A stretch of 49,866 nucleotides of DNA from assembly GCF_000966265.1 (NCBI RefSeq), contig NZ_LANF01000015.1, forward strand, positions 1 to 49,866. The letters run 5' to 3'. The number at the start of each line of letters is the position of its first letter. Positions within the stretch are counted from its first letter, which is position 1. Source of the stretch: Palaeococcus ferrophilus DSM 13482. Its GTDB lineage: Archaea; Methanobacteriota_B; Thermococci; Thermococcales; Thermococcaceae. Made by a program: the position numbers and the translations under genes. This document shows positions 1 to 8,639 of this stretch, one piece after another. The notes under the pieces are model-generated. The model ran no database searches. It worked only from the letters and a program-made list of their open reading frames with translations, and was not told the DNA's origin.

Positions 1-200
1 GTCTTGAGCCATAAAAGAAATGAATATTAAAATCACACATACCCTTCGATTTGCAACACAGGGTGGTGATACTCCTGAGGGTGATGGCGTGATGTTTTCG
101 GTCTGAAATTATCACTGGTGGATTCCGGTTAGCTATCCCGCGAATTTGGAATGTGCTTAGAATGCTGAAAACATAATGCTTAGGCCCGCGCCGGGTTAAC

Positions 201-210
201 CTTTAAAAAG
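201..210 (+). promoter_or_regulatory. TATA box for the DUF131/antiporter operon
   Basis: CTTTAAAAAG lies about 20-30 bases before the ATG at 231, the spacing expected of an archaeal TATA box with a very short leader. No clear Shine-Dalgarno site precedes the ATG, which fits a nearly leaderless transcript. The remaining bases 1-200 hold no gene I can support. Confidence 0.55.
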
Positions 211-230
211 CCTTGCTCCAAGTTTAGGCC

Positions 231-473
231 ATGAAGGGAGAAGTCCTGGTGCTAACTGGGATGGTGCTCATATTCACGGGCTTCCTGCTGGTGTTCCTCG
301 GGACACTCATGAGCGCCTCCACCGCCGAGGTCGAGGGAGGAGGCGTGATAATGATAGGCCCAATCCCCATAGTCTTCGGCACGGGGAGGGGCGTGATAAT
401 CGCGATGGTACTTGCGGTTCTCCTCATGGTTCTGTGGATAATCGGAGCTCTGCTGGGTAGGGGTGGCTCATGA
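231..473 (+). CDS. small membrane protein, TIGR00304/DUF131 family
   Basis: An 80-residue protein with two hydrophobic segments (about residues 4-27 and 52-75) joined by a glycine-rich loop containing GGVIMIGPIPIVFG, the recognisable signature of the archaeal DUF131 (TIGR00304) family. The function of the family is unknown. The stop codon overlaps the ATG of the antiporter gene (ATGA), so the two are translationally coupled and probably act in the same membrane process. Family assignment is from recognition of the loop motif; any role in ion transport is inference from the neighbour. Confidence 0.75.
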   Translation: MKGEVLVLTGMVLIFTGFLLVFLGTLMSASTAEVEGGGVIMIGPIPIVFGTGRGVIIAMVLAVLLMVLWIIGALLGRGGS

Positions 474-1651
474 GCTACATACTCGACCTTTCGCTGCTCC
501 TCGTTTTTGCCAAGAGCCTCGAGTGGCTGTTCGAGAAGAGGGAGATTCACCCGATTATTGCGCACGTTCTCACGGGGGTTATCCTGGGCCCCTTCGTCCT
601 CGGAATAGTGGTTCCGGGCGAGGAGCTCAAGGTTCTCTCGGAGTTCGGGCTAATAATGATGATGCTCTACACGGGATTAACAAGTAATTTCTCCGCCATC
701 TCGATCAACAAGTTCAAGGCCACGGTTGTAGCTTTCCTGGGGGTAGCTTTCTCCTTCATGTTCGGCTACGGTACGGTCACTTTCTTCGGCTACGGCACCG
801 CGACGGCCATCTTCGTGGGAGCTGTCCTTGGGAACACGGCCATAGAGGTTACCAGCGGCGTCATAATGAGGGAGCGCGTTGACAGGAACGTCTCGTCAAT
901 ACTCATGGGAGCGGCATTCGCCGACGACATCATGGCGGTTTACCTCATAGGCGTGATCACGGCCCTCTCGAGGGGAGCGTTCTCCCCGTTGGACATGCTC
1001 TTCCTGACCGTCAGGATAGTGGTTTTCATCGTAGCGGTTCTCGTCTTCTCGGAGCTTGTCTTCAAGCGCTCCAGAAGGATAAACTTCCTCATCAGGGACC
1101 TCAACACGTTCTTCACGTTCACGCTCGTGCTCACCTTCCTGCTCGCCCTCCTCGCGGAGGAAGCGGGGCTAAACCGCATAATCGGGGCCTATCTCGCGGG
1201 CCTGACCATAAGCCGGCTCCGCGAGAGGAAGGACCCCCTTATAATAAGCCGCATAAAGCTGAACGAACTCATAGGGGAACTCCAGGTGGTTCTCACGGAG
1301 TTCTTCATTCCCCTGTTCTTCATCTACGTCGGCCTCGTGTTCAACCCGCCGGTCTCTGAGATAAGCCTCGCCCTCATAGCGGCCCTTTACATGGCGGCGG
1401 TCCTTGGAAAGCTCCTCGGCTGCTCGCTGGGAATGAGGCTCTTCCGCTTTGACTGGAATCGTTCGTTGATGGTGGGAATCGGCATGGGCGGAAGGGGAAG
1501 CCTCGAGCTGGCCATCCTCAAGTTCGGCCTGGACACCGGTCTAATCAACCAGCTCATATTCGCCTCCATAGTCATAGTCTCCATGTTAACGGCCCTCACG
1601 ACTCCCCAGTTCTTCAAGCTCTACGTGAGGATGGTCAAACGCAAAGCTTAA
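470..1651 (+). CDS. cation:proton antiporter, CPA2 family
   Basis: A 393-residue polytopic membrane protein of the Na+/H+ exchanger (CPA2, NapA/KefB-like) fold with about 12-13 hydrophobic segments and no C-terminal TrkA domain. The ion-binding segment reads AFADDIMAVYL, placing paired acidic residues at D152-D153, the pattern of electrogenic antiporters, and the unwound-helix region GNTAIEVTSG (121-130) precedes it. It probably exchanges Na+ or K+ for protons across the cytoplasmic membrane. The ATG overlaps the stop of the DUF131 gene. Ion specificity cannot be read from the sequence. Confidence 0.9.
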   Translation: MSYILDLSLLLVFAKSLEWLFEKREIHPIIAHVLTGVILGPFVLGIVVPGEELKVLSEFGLIMMMLYTGLTSNFSAISINKFKATVVAFLGVAFSFMFGYGTVTFFGYGTATAIFVGAVLGNTAIEVTSGVIMRERVDRNVSSILMGAAFADDIMAVYLIGVITALSRGAFSPLDMLFLTVRIVVFIVAVLVFSELVFKRSRRINFLIRDLNTFFTFTLVLTFLLALLAEEAGLNRIIGAYLAGLTISRLRERKDPLIISRIKLNELIGELQVVLTEFFIPLFFIYVGLVFNPPVSEISLALIAALYMAAVLGKLLGCSLGMRLFRFDWNRSLMVGIGMGGRGSLELAILKFGLDTGLINQLIFASIVIVSMLTALTTPQFFKLYVRMVKRKA

Positions 1652-1685
1652 ACACCCCCCCGCTTAAGGGTTGGCAGGTGAGAAA

Positions 1686-2840
1686 ATGATTCCGGCAGAG
1701 GGAATGGACGAGAAGGAAGTTCTGGCGGAGCTTGAGGAACGCCTTAAGGATGACCTCTCATTCGATTCGGGAAAGATTCTCGGTTCTATGTGCACCTATC
1801 CCCATCCTTTGGCCCTTAAAATCGTGATGCGCTACATAGACAGGAACCTCGGCGACCCGGGGCTCCACGCGGGGAGCAGAAAAATAGAGGAAGAGGCCGT
1901 TAACATGCTCGCCAACCTGCTCTCCCTTGAGAGGGGCTACGGGAACATAGTGAGCGGCGGAACGGAGGCGAACATTCTCGCAGTCAGGGCCTTTAGGAAC
2001 CTCGCCGGTGTTGAGAATCCCGAGCTCATCCTCCCCGAGAGCGCCCACTTCTCCTTCCTCAAGGCGAGCGATTTGCTGGGAGTCAAACTCGTCTGGGCGG
2101 AGCTGAACGATGACTACACCGTCAACGTGAGGGACGTTGAGGCGAAAATCACCGACAACACTATAGGCATCGTTGGAATAGCCGGGACGACGGGCCTCGG
2201 TGTGGTGGACGACATCCCTGCCCTGAGCGACCTGGCCATTGACTACGGCCTTCCGCTCCACGTTGATGCCGCCTTTGGCGGTTTCGTCATACCCTTTGCC
2301 AGGGCCCTCGGTTATGAGGTTCCGGACTTTGACTTCCGGCTCAGGGGGGTGAAGAGCATCACCATAGACCCCCACAAGATGGGGATGGCCCCGATTCCAG
2401 CCGGAGGGATAATCTTCAGGGAGAAGCGCTTCGTTGAGGCCATAAACGTTCTCGCGCCCTACTTAGCCGGCGGTCAGGTGTGGCAGGCCACCATAACTGG
2501 CACAAGGCCCGGAGCAAATGCTCTAGCCGTCTGGGCCCTTCTCAAGCACCTCGGCTTCGAGGGCTATAAGGAAATCGTGAGGGAGAAGATGGAGCTGGCG
2601 AGGTGGTTTGCTGGGGAGCTAAAGAAGATACCGGGGATTTACCTAATAAGAGAGCCCGTGCTGAACATCGTCTCCTTCGGCTCTGAAAAGCTGGAAGAAC
2701 TTGAGGAGGCCCTCAAAGCACGGGGCTGGGGAATAAGCGCCCACCGCGGCTACATCAGGATCGTGGTCATGCCGCACGTGAAGAGGGAGCATCTGGAGGA
2801 GTTTTTGAGGGATTTGGGGGAGATTGCAAAAAGGCTTTAA
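1686..2840 (+). CDS. mfnA: L-aspartate/L-tyrosine decarboxylase, PLP-dependent (MfnA)
   Basis: A 384-residue group II PLP-dependent decarboxylase. The PLP lysine is K231 in TIDPHKMG, the cofactor-stacking region is HVDAAFGG, and the N-terminal stretch DSGKILGSMCTYPHP is typical of archaeal MfnA. In Thermococcales this enzyme supplies beta-alanine from aspartate for coenzyme A; in methanogens it makes tyramine for methanofuran. The ATG at 1686 is preferred over a TTG at 1671 because GGTGAG lies just before it and the N-terminus then matches the family. The gene stands alone, 34 bases after the antiporter gene. Confidence 0.88.
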   Translation: MIPAEGMDEKEVLAELEERLKDDLSFDSGKILGSMCTYPHPLALKIVMRYIDRNLGDPGLHAGSRKIEEEAVNMLANLLSLERGYGNIVSGGTEANILAVRAFRNLAGVENPELILPESAHFSFLKASDLLGVKLVWAELNDDYTVNVRDVEAKITDNTIGIVGIAGTTGLGVVDDIPALSDLAIDYGLPLHVDAAFGGFVIPFARALGYEVPDFDFRLRGVKSITIDPHKMGMAPIPAGGIIFREKRFVEAINVLAPYLAGGQVWQATITGTRPGANALAVWALLKHLGFEGYKEIVREKMELARWFAGELKKIPGIYLIREPVLNIVSFGSEKLEELEEALKARGWGISAHRGYIRIVVMPHVKREHLEEFLRDLGEIAKRL

Positions 2841-2873
2841 AGTTGTCCGACAAATTGACCCATAGGTGAGACA

Positions 2874-3116
2874 GTGACAACGGGTGTGAAGGTTTCTGTA
2901 AGACTGCCCCCGAAGCTTGCCGAGGAGATAGACTCGCTCGTTAAAGAGGGCCTCTTCAGCAACAGGAGCGACCTGATAAAGGAGGCGATAAGGTACTACA
3001 TCAGGGAGCTCAGGAAGGAGCTCACGGACGAGGAAAGGTGGAGGCTGAAGGCCGTCGAGGACGTCCTCAAGGAGGACTGGGAGAGTGAGGAAGACAGCTT
3101 CTGGGACTCCTACTGA
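2874..3116 (+). CDS. ribbon-helix-helix antitoxin-like protein
   Basis: An 80-residue protein starting at GTG after a GGTGAG site. Residues 6-43 form a ribbon-helix-helix (CopG/MetJ-like) domain: a short beta strand VKVSVRLP, then two helices around SNRSDLIKEAIRYYIRE. The acidic C-terminal tail (DWESEEDSFWD) is typical of antitoxins that wrap a toxin. The remains of a MazF/PemK-like toxin follow with no gap. It probably once repressed the pair and neutralised the toxin; since the toxin reading frame is broken it may now be an orphan antitoxin. Confidence 0.8.
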   Translation: MTTGVKVSVRLPPKLAEEIDSLVKEGLFSNRSDLIKEAIRYYIRELRKELTDEERWRLKAVEDVLKEDWESEEDSFWDSY

Positions 3117-3482
3117 GGAGGGCCCTTCAAAAGGGGAGAGGTAATCCTCCTGCCGTTTCCCTTCAACGACCTTTAGAAAGTGAAGACTAGGCCGGCCCTT
3201 GTCCTTTCAAGCGAGAGCTTCAACAGGAAGAGCAACTCACTTATAGTTGCCCAGATAACCTCCAACCTGAAAAGCGGTTTTAAAGAACTCAACGTCCTTG
3301 TAGTGGACGAAGACCTTGACAGGTATCCCGGAACAAGGCCCATAATACCTAGCATCGTCAAGCCCTACGTGATCTTCTCGGTCAACAAAAGGATGGTCAT
3401 CAAGAGAATTGGCCTCCTGCGGGAGGGAAAGCTCGCCGAGGTCTATGAAAACCTTATGAATGTGCTCGACCTCACTCAGTAA
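3117..3482 (+). pseudogene. MazF/PemK-like toxin, broken (no start codon, in-frame TAG)
   Basis: Reading on in the frame of the antitoxin, the DNA encodes PFKRGEVILLPFPFNDL, the classical N-terminus of the MazF/PemK/Kid endoribonuclease family, then TAG at 3174-3176, then KVKTRPALVLSS and a continuous body ending at 3480 with TAA. No ATG, GTG or TTG exists between the antitoxin stop (3114) and this N-terminus, so the start codon is lost too. Two independent lesions make inactivation likely. A GTG at 3180 could start a truncated product, but that would lack the conserved first strand. The last 11 bases overlap the convergent CDF gene. Confidence 0.82.
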
Positions 3483-4332
3483 CGCCCTTTATGTCCACGT
3501 GGACGAAGGCGGTCTCGACCTCTTCCATCCCTTCAATCCTTCTCTTTACCTCCTCGCTGACGTCGTGGGCCTCTTTAAGCGTCATCTCCGGCGGTATTTC
3601 GATGTGCAGCTCCACGTGGAGCCTTGGACCGACGTAGTGCGCTCTCAAATCGTGGACGCCCTGAACTCCTTCAACACCCAGGGCAACCTCCTTTATCCTC
3701 TCGCAGACCTCAAAGGGGGGAGAGGTTCCCGTGAGGTAGTTCACGTTGGTGAGGGTTATCTCCACGGCCGCCTTCGCCACCAATAGCGCCACAACCAAAC
3801 CGGCCAGAGCATCTCCGTAATTGAAGCCCGCCCTCTGGAGAATAAGTCCTACGAGCACCGCCACTGAAGATAAAGCGTCGCTCCGGTGGTGGTGGGCGTC
3901 CGCAACCAGTATCTGGTTTCCAAGCCTCTTCCCCACGGAGAGCGAATAACGCGCCATGGCCTCCTTTGAGAGGATTGAAAGGAGCGTCACGGAGAGCATC
4001 ACCGCGTTTACCTCTATCGAGAGGCCCCTCCCTATGCGCCCTATAGCGTCCCGCGCTATCTCGTAGGCGACGAGAAGGAGGGCGAGGCCTATGAAAAAGG
4101 CGAAGAGCGATTCGAAGCGTGAGTGGCCGAAGGGATGCCCCTTATCTGCAGGTTTGGAGGAGATTTTCAGGCCGACGTAGCCTATGACGCTCGTTATCGT
4201 ATCCGAGAGGGAGTGGACACCGTCAGAAATCAGGGCTATGCTCGAGTAGAGGAGGCCCACCCCTACCTTAACTCCTGCCAGGAGAACGTTTCCAAATATG
4301 CTAAGGATGATGGGCCTGTAAACCCCTTCCAT
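3472..4332 (-). CDS. cation diffusion facilitator (CDF) metal transporter
   Basis: A 286-residue CDF-family efflux pump, probably for Zn2+, Mn2+ or Fe2+ in exchange for protons. Residues about 7-190 carry six hydrophobic segments with the metal-site motifs SDGVHSLSDT (D37, D44), HPFGH (66-70) and DAHHHRSDA (about 144-153). The cytoplasmic C-terminal domain ending in VETAFVHVDI is the usual zinc-transporter dimerisation domain. A possible TATA (CTTAAAAG on the minus strand, about 4417-4425) lies roughly 85 bases upstream. It converges with the toxin remnant. The exact metal cannot be assigned from sequence. Confidence 0.9.
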   Translation of the reverse strand: MEGVYRPIILSIFGNVLLAGVKVGVGLLYSSIALISDGVHSLSDTITSVIGYVGLKISSKPADKGHPFGHSRFESLFAFFIGLALLLVAYEIARDAIGRIGRGLSIEVNAVMLSVTLLSILSKEAMARYSLSVGKRLGNQILVADAHHHRSDALSSVAVLVGLILQRAGFNYGDALAGLVVALLVAKAAVEITLTNVNYLTGTSPPFEVCERIKEVALGVEGVQGVHDLRAHYVGPRLHVELHIEIPPEMTLKEAHDVSEEVKRRIEGMEEVETAFVHVDIKGVTE

Positions 4333-4450
4333 GGCAAACCCTCAGTCCGTCACTCCCTCATCACAACTCAGGTAAGGCTGAACTCTTCATCGGGCAGAAT
4401 GGAGTTGGCGGGGAAGCTTTTAAGGTTATCTTCCGGTTAACACAAAAGTC

Positions 4451-4458
4451 TTTTATTT
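4451..4458 (+). promoter_or_regulatory. TATA box upstream of the 117-residue hypothetical gene and lipoate ligase
   Basis: TTTTATTT after an A-rich stretch lies about 34 bases before the ATG at 4489, which is preceded by a GAGGTGG ribosome binding site. It would drive the 4489-5597 gene pair. Confidence 0.5.
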
Positions 4459-4488
4459 GGTCCGTTCCATTTAATCTGAGGTGGTATT

Positions 4489-4842
4489 ATGGCGAACAAG
4501 CCGAGGTATTCGATAAGGATTTACATGGGCTCAAAGGACAAGTACATCTCCCTGAGCCTCTGGGACGCTTACGTGAACAACAGGGGGCAGTTCAGACCCG
4601 CCAACGTTAGCATGGTTATACACAACGAGGACGTTGAGGCGAAGGCATCAATGAGGACGGAAACGGCGGCGAGGCTCGCGGCGGTGCTCCTCAACATGGT
4701 AGCAGAGGCCGAGAAGATAACCATGAAGGAGCGCATGAAGATAAGCATGGAGGAGAGGCTTGAGGAGCAGTTCCTCCTCGATGAGGAAGAGGAGAGCGTC
4801 GCGGAGGAAGTTGAGGAGATAGAAGCCAGCGTGGAGAAGTGA
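4489..4842 (+). CDS. conserved hypothetical protein, basic N-terminus and acidic C-terminus
   Basis: A 117-residue soluble protein whose family I do not recognise. The first 60 residues look like a small beta domain (YSIRIYMG, ISLSLWDAYV, VSMVIHNEDV); residues 60-95 are helical and rich in Met, Glu and Lys; the last 20 residues are almost entirely Glu, Val and Ala, as in proteins that bind basic partners. A GAGGTGG site precedes the ATG. It runs into the lipoate ligase gene with almost no gap, so the two are probably co-transcribed, but nothing in the sequence ties it to lipoate metabolism. Confidence 0.7.
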   Translation: MANKPRYSIRIYMGSKDKYISLSLWDAYVNNRGQFRPANVSMVIHNEDVEAKASMRTETAARLAAVLLNMVAEAEKITMKERMKISMEERLEEQFLLDEEEESVAEEVEEIEASVEK

Positions 4843-4847
4843 TTTTC

Positions 4848-5597
4848 ATGCGCTTCATCCCCCTCATCGTTTCGAGGCCGGAGATACAGATGGCCATAGA
4901 TGAGGCCATAATGCGCGCCCGGATGGAGGGTAAGGTTGAGGACACTGTGAGGCTCTACGTCTTCAAGCCAAGTTCCATAACCATTGGAAGGTTCCAGAGT
5001 GTCGAGCACGACGTTGACCTCGAGAGGGCGGAGGAGCTGGGAATTCCAGTGGTGAGGCGCATAACCGGTGGCGGGAGCGTCTTCCACGACGAGTACGGGG
5101 AGGTAACGTATTCGGTGGTCGTCGGCGAGGAGCTTCATCCTGAACTTAAGGATATCCATAAGAGCTACCGCCTCCTGGCTTCACCGCTCGTGGAGGCCCT
5201 TAGGGAGCTCGGGCTCAAGGCGGAGTTCTCCGGCCTGAACGACATCGTTGCCAACGGCCGGAAGATAAGCGGCTCGGCACAGACGAGGAGGAAGGGTGTA
5301 ATCCTCCAGCACGGGACGTTCATGTACCGCACGAGGCTTGACATATTATCCTCCGTCCTCAAGGTGTCGAAGGAGAAGCTGAAGGACAAGGGAATCGGGA
5401 GCATCTGGGAGAGGGTAACAACGCTCGAGCGCGAGGGGGTAACGATTACGATGATGGAGGCCTACGACCTCCTCAGGAGGAAGTTCTTCGAGGAGTTTCC
5501 GCTGGAGGAGGGGGAGCTCACGGACTACGAGCTCTCACTGGTGGAGAAGATACTCGAGGAGAGGTACGCGAGGGACGAGTGGAACCGCATGAAGTGA
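4848..5597 (+). CDS. lplA: lipoate-protein ligase A family protein, catalytic domain
   Basis: A 249-residue member of the BPL/LplA fold. The lipoate-binding loop RRITGGGSVFHD (70-81), the lysine loop NGRKISGSAQTR with K139, and QHGTF (154-158) are all present. The enzyme attaches lipoate (or octanoate) through an adenylate to a lysine of an acceptor such as GcvH. The short length suggests it lacks the full bacterial accessory domain, as in archaeal ligases. ATG 4848 is chosen over GTG 4839 because MRFIPLIVSRPEIQMAID fits the family start. A radical SAM protein follows, a pairing seen for archaeal lipoate synthesis. Confidence 0.85.
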   Translation: MRFIPLIVSRPEIQMAIDEAIMRARMEGKVEDTVRLYVFKPSSITIGRFQSVEHDVDLERAEELGIPVVRRITGGGSVFHDEYGEVTYSVVVGEELHPELKDIHKSYRLLASPLVEALRELGLKAEFSGLNDIVANGRKISGSAQTRRKGVILQHGTFMYRTRLDILSSVLKVSKEKLKDKGIGSIWERVTTLEREGVTITMMEAYDLLRRKFFEEFPLEEGELTDYELSLVEKILEERYARDEWNRMK

Positions 5598-5662
5598 GCG
5601 CTCCCTTTCCCTTTCTCCAACTAGAGGGCCCCCTACGACCCCCAAAGTAACAGGTGATTCAA

Positions 5663-6502
5663 ATGTCTAAAGAAAAGAGAAAGCTCAAAATCTACATTCC
5701 GGGCATCAAATTCCCCTCAATCTCGCTCACCGGGAACGCCTGCGCGCTGAACTGCGCCCACTGCGGGAGGCACTACCTCGAGGGCATGAGGAAACCAAGC
5801 GGAAGGGAGCTTCTGGACTACTGCCTCAACCTTGAGAGGGAAGGTTACACCGGCTGTCTTTTGAGCGGCGGTATGGATGGGCGATTAAAGGTTCCCCTCG
5901 ACTTCTACGCGGACGAGATAAGGGAGATAAAGCGGAGGACGGGCTTGAGGCTCAACGCCCACGTCGGTTTCATTGACGAGAACGATTTGGAGTGGGTGAA
6001 GTGGGTTGATGCAGTTTCCCTCGACTTCGTTGGCGATGACGACGTGATAAGGCGCGTTTATAAGATAGACAAGACCGTTGATGACTACCTCAGAATCCTC
6101 GACCTTCTGACGGAGGCAGGGGTGAGGATTGCACCCCACATCACGATAGGCCTCGACTTTGGGAGGGTTCACTGGGAGTACAGGGCCATAGATGCCCTCG
6201 TTCAGTACCCCATAGACGTTCTGGTTCTTGACGTCCTCATACCGACGAAGGGGACGGAGATGGAGGGGATTTCAGCTCCTTCCGTTGAGGAGAGCCTTAA
6301 AGTTGTGCGCTACGCGAGGGAGCGCTTCGAAGGGGAGCTCAGCATAGGCTGCATGCGGCCCCTTGGTAGATGGAGGCTTGAATTCGACAGGGGGGCGATT
6401 TTAGCCGGTGTTGACAGGATAACCAACCCGCCGAGAAAGGTCATCGAGTGGGCGAAAACCGTCAGGGACGTTGAGATACTCTACGAGTGCTGCGTGATGT
6501 GA
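5663..6502 (+). CDS. radical SAM protein, candidate subunit of a two-part (LipS-type) lipoyl synthase
   Basis: A 279-residue radical SAM enzyme. The cluster motif is C27-x3-C31-x2-C34 (ACALNCAHCG), followed by LLSGGMDGRLKVP, a GGE-like SAM-binding segment. The protein lacks the second CX4CX5C cluster motif of classical LipA. In T. kodakarensis two small radical SAM proteins (LipS1 and LipS2) together insert sulfur into octanoyl groups. The position directly after a lipoate ligase suggests this is one of them, which is inference. ATG 5663 with AGGTGAT is preferred to GTG 5654. A last CC pair near the C-terminus (YECCV) could be functional. Confidence 0.72.
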   Translation: MSKEKRKLKIYIPGIKFPSISLTGNACALNCAHCGRHYLEGMRKPSGRELLDYCLNLEREGYTGCLLSGGMDGRLKVPLDFYADEIREIKRRTGLRLNAHVGFIDENDLEWVKWVDAVSLDFVGDDDVIRRVYKIDKTVDDYLRILDLLTEAGVRIAPHITIGLDFGRVHWEYRAIDALVQYPIDVLVLDVLIPTKGTEMEGISAPSVEESLKVVRYARERFEGELSIGCMRPLGRWRLEFDRGAILAGVDRITNPPRKVIEWAKTVRDVEILYECCVM

Positions 6503-6503
6503 G

Positions 6504-8471
6504 CTACTCCCCCCTCAGCTCCTTCAGGCGCTCTATTTTGTACTCCTCCACGACCTTCATGAACTTCTCGAGCTCCCTCTGCCTGTCCTCCTCTTCCCAC
6601 TCCTTTATCTTCTCCTCTATCGCCCTCTCGAGCTCCTCCCTGTCGGCTATGGCGAAGTCATCAACCCTCTTGACCTCAACATCCACCACGGGAATCTTCG
6701 CCTCCCTGAGCGTTTCGTACACGAGGTTGGGGAGTTCCTTGTCGCACACCACCGCTCTTATCCTTCTCTCCACGAGGTGCTCCGCTATGCTCCGTCCGGC
6801 GCCGGCGGGGTTGACGACGTACACCACGTCGCCCTTCTTGAGGCCAGCTCCCCTCTCCAGCTCCTCCAGGTCGCGCCACGTGAGGTTTTCGAGAACCTTA
6901 AGCGGGACCGCGCTTCCGCGGAGCTCCATGAGGTGCATCCTCTTCGCGAGCACGAGGTCTTTTCCAAGGCGCTCTATTACGGCCTTCGCCTCCCTGAGTT
7001 CCCTCTCCAGCTCCGCTATCCTCTTCAGCTTTGCTTCGAGTTCTCTCTCCCTCAGCACGCGCGCCCTTATCTCGTCGTCGTAGTCCACGAGCCGGCGCTC
7101 CAGCCTTCCGATTGTCTTTCTCTGTTCGGCTATTATCTTCTTCAGCTCCCTGTTCTCCTGCTCGAGGAGCTCAAGGCTTCTCTCAAGCTCGCGGATGCGT
7201 TTGATGAAGGGTTCAACGTCCACCTTTTCCTCGCCGCCGCTCTCGGGCTCTTCGCGGGGCCTCTCCTTTACGGTGACCTTCGTGATGGCCTCACCGAGGT
7301 TGTAGCCCTGGAGCACGAGCGCCTTCACCTCGTTCTCCTTCCTCTGCAGCCCGAGTTCCCTGAGTCGGGCATCCACGTGGTCGAGCTTTGGCTTGAAGCG
7401 GAGGTATGCTTTGTAGGCGGCCGCCAGTGCGTCCCTTTGGTGGTCGTCGTCAACCTCAACCCCAAGGGATTTTATTATCTCGTTCTTCTCCTCCACGCGC
7501 AGGCTCTCCCTTGGAACGAAGAGTATTGCCTTGAATGAGCTCGCTATCTTCTCGACGAGCCCCGGTGCCGGGGAGACGTCCGTGGCCACCACCACGGGGT
7601 GCCCAACGTCGCTTATGAACCTGAAGATGTCCCCAACACCCATGTTCCTCTCGCTGTGAACCGCCACAACTTTCCCCCTGAGGTCTATTGCCCCGATCCC
7701 CACGGTTATGCCGGGGTCAATGCCCACGATAACGTTCTTCCTCCTCTCCGCGATGACCTCCCCGCTCAGGGGCGCGAAGTCGAACTTCTCCCTCTCAACC
7801 GGGAGAACCCTCACCTCAACGTCCCCCCCGCTCATGGGCTTGACTATCCCAGCGAGCTCTTCCCTCCCGGCGTACACCCTGAACTCCCCGCGCTGCAGGC
7901 CATAGTCCTTCTCCTCCACCTCGAGGTCGAAGGGAACCCCTGAGCGCCTGAGGGCCTCCTCAATGTTCCTCACCTTCGCCTGCACGAGGTTGTGAACTCT
8001 CCTTCTGTAGCGGTCCTGGCTCCATCCGCCCTTTCCCTGGCTCCTTCCGCGCGCAACAACAACCCTCGTTTCCTCTTCAAAGGCTATGACCTCGTGACCA
8101 ACACCTTTAGAGGCAAGGAGGGCGCATGCCTTTGCCTCTTCGTAGGGGTCGAACCTGTCGGCCACTCTTATGCCGTGCTCCTTCGCCAGGCTAAGCAGGG
8201 GGCGCTGTTCGCCGGGTCTCCCGGTAACCTGGACGAGCTTCGTCCCCTCCGGGAGCGAGCGTATGAACCTCCTCACCTCCGCCTCGCTCCCGAGCTCGTA
8301 TATGTTGTCAAAGGCCACAATATCTGGCCTCTTGGCGCGGATGAAGCGGATTAACCTGTAGGCCGTGAACTCACCTTTTTTCTCCACCCTGCCGTTGAAC
8401 CACGCCACCACCGCGAAGCGCTTTGGGTTCTCGCTGATTACATCCACGCCAAGGATGAGAATAGGCACCAC
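6504..8471 (-). CDS. DUF460 protein: RNase H/RuvC-like domain with long coiled coil
   Basis: A 655-residue archaeal DUF460 protein. Residues 1-140 and 245-370 resemble RNase H/YqgF-like folds; the second contains VGIDPGITVGIGAIDL (249-264) and later DDDHQRDALAAA, acidic motifs like those of RuvC/YqgF nucleases. Residues about 415-510 are a charged coiled coil. The C-terminal domain (about 530-620) includes KKGDVVYVVNPAGAGRS and an alternating alpha/beta pattern. The family is universal in archaea and its activity is not established; nuclease activity is inference from the fold. It converges on the radical SAM gene with a one-base gap. Confidence 0.78.
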   Translation of the reverse strand: MVPILILGVDVISENPKRFAVVAWFNGRVEKKGEFTAYRLIRFIRAKRPDIVAFDNIYELGSEAEVRRFIRSLPEGTKLVQVTGRPGEQRPLLSLAKEHGIRVADRFDPYEEAKACALLASKGVGHEVIAFEEETRVVVARGRSQGKGGWSQDRYRRRVHNLVQAKVRNIEEALRRSGVPFDLEVEEKDYGLQRGEFRVYAGREELAGIVKPMSGGDVEVRVLPVEREKFDFAPLSGEVIAERRKNVIVGIDPGITVGIGAIDLRGKVVAVHSERNMGVGDIFRFISDVGHPVVVATDVSPAPGLVEKIASSFKAILFVPRESLRVEEKNEIIKSLGVEVDDDHQRDALAAAYKAYLRFKPKLDHVDARLRELGLQRKENEVKALVLQGYNLGEAITKVTVKERPREEPESGGEEKVDVEPFIKRIRELERSLELLEQENRELKKIIAEQRKTIGRLERRLVDYDDEIRARVLRERELEAKLKRIAELERELREAKAVIERLGKDLVLAKRMHLMELRGSAVPLKVLENLTWRDLEELERGAGLKKGDVVYVVNPAGAGRSIAEHLVERRIRAVVCDKELPNLVYETLREAKIPVVDVEVKRVDDFAIADREELERAIEEKIKEWEEEDRQRELEKFMKVVEEYKIERLKELRGE

Positions 8472-8600
8472 CTCTCCTGTGGATAGCTTCTCCCGTCCCT
8501 TTTAAAAGGTTGTCTTTTGCCGTTTTTGAGGTAATCTATTCCATACCATACCCAAAATTTGAACATTTCAATGTTAATTTTTTGGCCGTTTTCCACAAAA

Positions 8601-8608
8601 TTTATATA
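8601..8608 (+). promoter_or_regulatory. BRE/TATA promoter of the FAD-dependent dehydrogenase
   Basis: ACAAAATTTATATACT is a strong BRE plus TATA. A start about 25-30 bases downstream would be near 8630, just before GTG 8640. This argues against any earlier start, because an upstream ATG (8559) would place the promoter inside the gene. Confidence 0.75.
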
Positions 8609-8639
8609 CTTCCCATCGAAGACTTTAGTAAGGGAAATC

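Noticed and set aside
60-115. Possible C/D box small RNA (TGATG and CTGA words around 76-112).
   Set aside because: The spacing between the boxes is too short or too long for two guides, and no terminal stem is visible.
3174-3176. In-frame TAG of the toxin read as pyrrolysine.
   Set aside because: There is no sign of the Pyl system in this lineage and the start codon is missing as well, so decay is simpler.
6487-7083. Ser-rich plus-strand frame of 198 residues.
   Set aside because: It lies opposite the coiled-coil part of the DUF460 gene and reflects its Glu/Lys codons read backwards.
8559-8639. Longer N-terminus for the flavoprotein.
   Set aside because: It would place the strong TATA at 8601-8608 within the coding sequence and precedes the conserved start.
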